Program-made: the position numbers and the translations under genes
Shown here: positions 62,082 to 64,000 of the stretch, in pieces
Position numbering within the stretch: position 1 is the stretch's first letter
Layout: every line of letters begins with the position of its first letter
Source: Lwoffella lincolnii
GTDB taxonomy: Bacteria; Pseudomonadota; Gammaproteobacteria; Pseudomonadales; Moraxellaceae
Assembly (NCBI RefSeq): GCF_002014765.1
Contig: NZ_MUYT01000008.1
Coordinates: 35,068-99,067 of the forward strand
DNA: 64,000 nt
Direction of reading: 5' to 3'
The notes under the pieces: model-generated
The model's database searches: none
What the model was told of the DNA's origin: nothing
What the model saw: the letters and a program-made list of their open reading frames with translations, nothing else

Positions 62082-62438
62082 ATGGCTCGTGTAAAACGTG
62101 GTGTACAAGCAAATCGCCGTCATAAAAAAATCTTAAATCGTGCCAAAGGCTACTATGGGGCACGCTCTCGTGTGTATCGTGTGGCGGTACAGGCAGTTAC
62201 CAAAGCTGGTCAATATGCGTATCGTGACCGCCGTAATAAAAAGCGTTCATTCCGTCGTTTGTGGATTGCTCGTATTAACGCAGGTGCTCGTCAAAATGGC
62301 TTAAGCTACAATCGCTTTATCAACGGCTTAAAGCGTGCCAATATTGAGATTGACCGCCGTGTGTTGGCTGACATTGCAATGCATGATGCCAAAGCATTCA
62401 CTGCTTTAACTGAGCAGGCAAAACAGGCCTTGGCATGA
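62082..62438 (+). CDS. rplT: 50S ribosomal protein L20
   Basis: L20 is needed for early 50S assembly and often regulates its own operon. The 118-residue sequence (MARVKRGVQANRRHKKILNR, KGYYGARSRVYRVA, RRLWIARINAGARQNGLSY) is fully typical. GGAGAG precedes the start. Confidence 0.97.
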   Translation: MARVKRGVQANRRHKKILNRAKGYYGARSRVYRVAVQAVTKAGQYAYRDRRNKKRSFRRLWIARINAGARQNGLSYNRFINGLKRANIEIDRRVLADIAMHDAKAFTALTEQAKQALA

Positions 62439-62462
62439 TGAGTGCCAAAAACACATGACACA

Positions 62463-62494
62463 AAAAAGCCATTAAGCGTACTTAATGGCTTTTT
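62463..62494 (+). terminator. Rho-independent terminator after rplT
   Basis: AAAAAGCCATTAAG, loop CGTA, CTTAATGGCTTTTT: a perfect 14-bp inverted repeat with a T-tail, 24 bp after rplT. Confidence 0.92.
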
Positions 62495-62502
62495 GGCATA
62501 TT

Positions 62503-62575
62503 GACACGCACATTGCATTGACACGCACATTGATACCAAGCATATTGATACCACGCACATTGATACATTAGGACA
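62503..62575 (+). repeat. Degenerate direct repeats before ribH
   Basis: Units like CACGCACATTG and CATATTGATACCA recur (62503-62570). They occupy the 5' region of ribH. Too degenerate and close-spaced for CRISPR. Confidence 0.7.
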
Positions 62576-62579
62576 CATC

Positions 62580-63101
62580 ATGAACCTATCTCAACACAAA
62601 GCCAACATCACCCACATTGACGGTCAGCTACACCACAATCACAACACCCGTATCGGCATTGTGGTTGGTCGTTTTAACGGTTATATCGTTGAATCCTTGG
62701 TAGACGGAGCGATTGACACCTTATTGCGTCATGGCGTGGTTGGCAACAACATCACCGTGGTGCGTGTGCCAGGGGCATTTGAGTTACCCATTACTGCCCA
62801 ACGCATGGCGGAATCTGACCACTTTGATGCCATCATCGCTCTTGGTGCGGTCATTCGTGGCAGCACACCCCACTTTGATTATGTGGCAGGCGAATCAGCA
62901 AAAGGTTTGGGTGGAGTGGCAACTGACTATGATATCCCTGTGGTGAATGGGGTATTAACCACCAATAGCATTGAACAAGCCATTGAGCGAGCTGGCACAA
63001 AAGCAGGCAACAAAGGTTCAGAAGCCGCCATGACTGCTCTTGAGATGGTGTCGGTATTAAATCAGTTAGATGACTTATCTGCTGATGATACAAACACCTA
63101 A
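62580..63101 (+). CDS. ribH: 6,7-dimethyl-8-ribityllumazine synthase
   Basis: Riboflavin pathway enzyme joining the pyrimidine and dihydroxybutanone phosphate. IGIVVGRFNGYIVESLVDGA, VRVPGAFELPITAQRM, ALGAVIRGSTPHFDYVAGE with the catalytic His, and VLTTNSIEQAIERAG are clear. 173 residues with an N-terminal lead of about 20 residues. It is followed by nusB, a common ribH-nusB pair. Confidence 0.96.
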   Translation: MNLSQHKANITHIDGQLHHNHNTRIGIVVGRFNGYIVESLVDGAIDTLLRHGVVGNNITVVRVPGAFELPITAQRMAESDHFDAIIALGAVIRGSTPHFDYVAGESAKGLGGVATDYDIPVVNGVLTTNSIEQAIERAGTKAGNKGSEAAMTALEMVSVLNQLDDLSADDTNT

Positions 63102-63247
63102 GCCATATTTGTGCCATCAAAACAATCATAAGGGCAATCCATACAAGAAATCGCCCCAAACTTATCTAAGCATCACCTTATCTAAGCATCACTAAAGTAT
63201 TACAAAAGTATCATCAATTCACTAAAGATTAAAGACACCAATATTCC

Positions 63248-63838
63248 ATGCCCAAAGATAAATACAATGCTCAAACAAACATTGAGCCAAGCAATAACAA
63301 CGATAACAACGGTAACAACAGCCAAACCATCACCTACAAAACCACTCACACCGCCGTACGCAAGGCAAGACGCTTTGCCCTACAAGGTCTTTATGAATGG
63401 CTGATGACTGACCGTCGTTTTGCCCAAATGGGTCAACATAATTGGCAATCCAACCCACCACACGCCATCGCTGCCCGTACTCGTGCTGATAATGCCATGC
63501 ACACCGTACATTTAGGCTACTATCATCAGCTGATGCGTGATATCCCTGCCCAAATTGATGAATTAGAATCCCTGATTGTCAGCCAACTTGACAGAGAGTT
63601 ATCCAAACTTGACATCATCGAACATGCCATTTTACTCATTGGCACTTATGAGCTTAAACATAGCCTACATATCCCCTATAAAGTGGTGTTAGATGAAGCA
63701 ATGAAGCTCAATGTCCATTTTGGGGCAACCGATGCTCATAAGCTCATCAATGCCGTCATGGATAAGATTGCCAAAAATTTGCGTCAGCCAGAAGTACAAG
63801 CTGATAAACAAAAAACCAAAAATGAACACTCATTGTAA
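63248..63838 (+). CDS. nusB: Transcription antitermination factor NusB
   Basis: NusB acts with NusE (S10) in rRNA antitermination. RKARRFALQGLYEWLMT, RELSKLDIIEHAILLIGTYEL, PYKVVLDEAMKLNVHFGATDAHKLINAVMDKIAKNLR are typical. At 196 residues it is much longer than E. coli (139), with an Asn-rich N-terminal lead (PSNNNDNNGNNSQ) encoded by AAC-type repeats, an insertion near 60-75 (GQHNWQSNPPHA), and a charged tail. Confidence 0.93.
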   Translation: MPKDKYNAQTNIEPSNNNDNNGNNSQTITYKTTHTAVRKARRFALQGLYEWLMTDRRFAQMGQHNWQSNPPHAIAARTRADNAMHTVHLGYYHQLMRDIPAQIDELESLIVSQLDRELSKLDIIEHAILLIGTYELKHSLHIPYKVVLDEAMKLNVHFGATDAHKLINAVMDKIAKNLRQPEVQADKQKTKNEHSL

Positions 63839-63946
63839 AACATCAAGACAGGACATGCCATACACCCCAAAACAACATGCCAAGTTAAAATTTGTGCTAA
63901 AATAGCCACGCATATTGGCAAAAATCTTCAATCAATCATCACATGT

Positions 63947-64000
63947 TTACCGTCTTTTTAAACCGTCTTAAACCGTCTTAAAGCGTCAAGCGTCAAGCGT
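63947..64000 (+). repeat. Tandem repeats at window end (ACCGTCTTAA and AGCGTC)
   Basis: ACCGTCTTAA-like units (three) turn into AGCGTCA units (three) at the very end. The array continues beyond the window, so its length is unknown. No gene is present in 63839-64000; thiL, which often follows nusB, is not seen. Confidence 0.75.

Noticed and set aside
62503..62575. Possible CRISPR-like repeats before ribH
   Set aside because: Units are degenerate and nearly contiguous with no regular spacers, and no cas genes are in the window.

Overview
The window looks like a chromosomal segment of a Moraxella species or close Moraxellaceae relative. This rests on the AT-leaning base composition, gammaproteobacterial gene orders (lepA-lepB-DUF4845-rnc-era, pheS-pheT-ihfA, ubiG-mupP/gph-yciK, tatABC next to hisIE, rpmI-rplT) and a group 2 type capsule exporter. 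The species cannot be fixed from the sequence alone.

Layout. 0-5 kb: housekeeping block on the minus strand (era partial, rnc, DUF4845, lepB, lepA). 5-13.2 kb: one minus-strand capsule export cluster (kpsM, T, E, D, C, S equivalents) with no polysaccharide synthesis genes beside it. 13.4-30 kb: an unknown membrane protein, tRNA-Met(CAT), RNase P RNA, a ferredoxin, coaD, topA, ettA, katA, a small acetyltransferase, phhB, ihfA, pheT, pheS and hisF. 30-31 kb: a decayed IS200/IS605 element. 31-39.4 kb: thrB, a class II amidotransferase and a plus-strand operon that joins a biotin carrier and biotin carboxylase (accB, accC) to 5-oxoprolinase subunits pxpB, pxpC and pxpA, an NRAMP-related transporter and a second biotinyl-type carrier. 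39.4-42.6 kb: ydjM-like, yciK, mupP/gph and ubiG on the minus strand. 42.8-43 kb: a 241-bp internally deleted copy of the IS605 element, then dsbA.

43.8-54.5 kb is the most distinctive part: a visibly AT-rich accessory island built around a divergent promoter region with two adjoining Fur-box-like sequences. One side drives an autotransporter. The other drives six genes in a row: a DUF1566/Lcl-domain lipoprotein, a second DUF1566 protein, a ChaN-family lipoprotein, an exported prolyl-oligopeptidase-family peptidase, a TonB-dependent receptor and a dedicated TonB. This reads as an iron- or haem-responsive uptake system, perhaps for a peptide or protein ligand.

54.5-64 kb: a UvrD/FBH1-like helicase, gabD, tatC/B/A, fused hisIE, a thioesterase, rpmI-rplT with a clear promoter and long leader, ribH and nusB. 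Two patterns run through the window. Asn-rich, repeat-encoded inserts occur in otherwise conserved proteins (CoaD, UbiG, GabD, TatB, HisIE, NusB, TonB, the second carrier). IS200/IS605 ends are scattered about, two of them sharing an RNA hairpin with a compensatory base-pair change.
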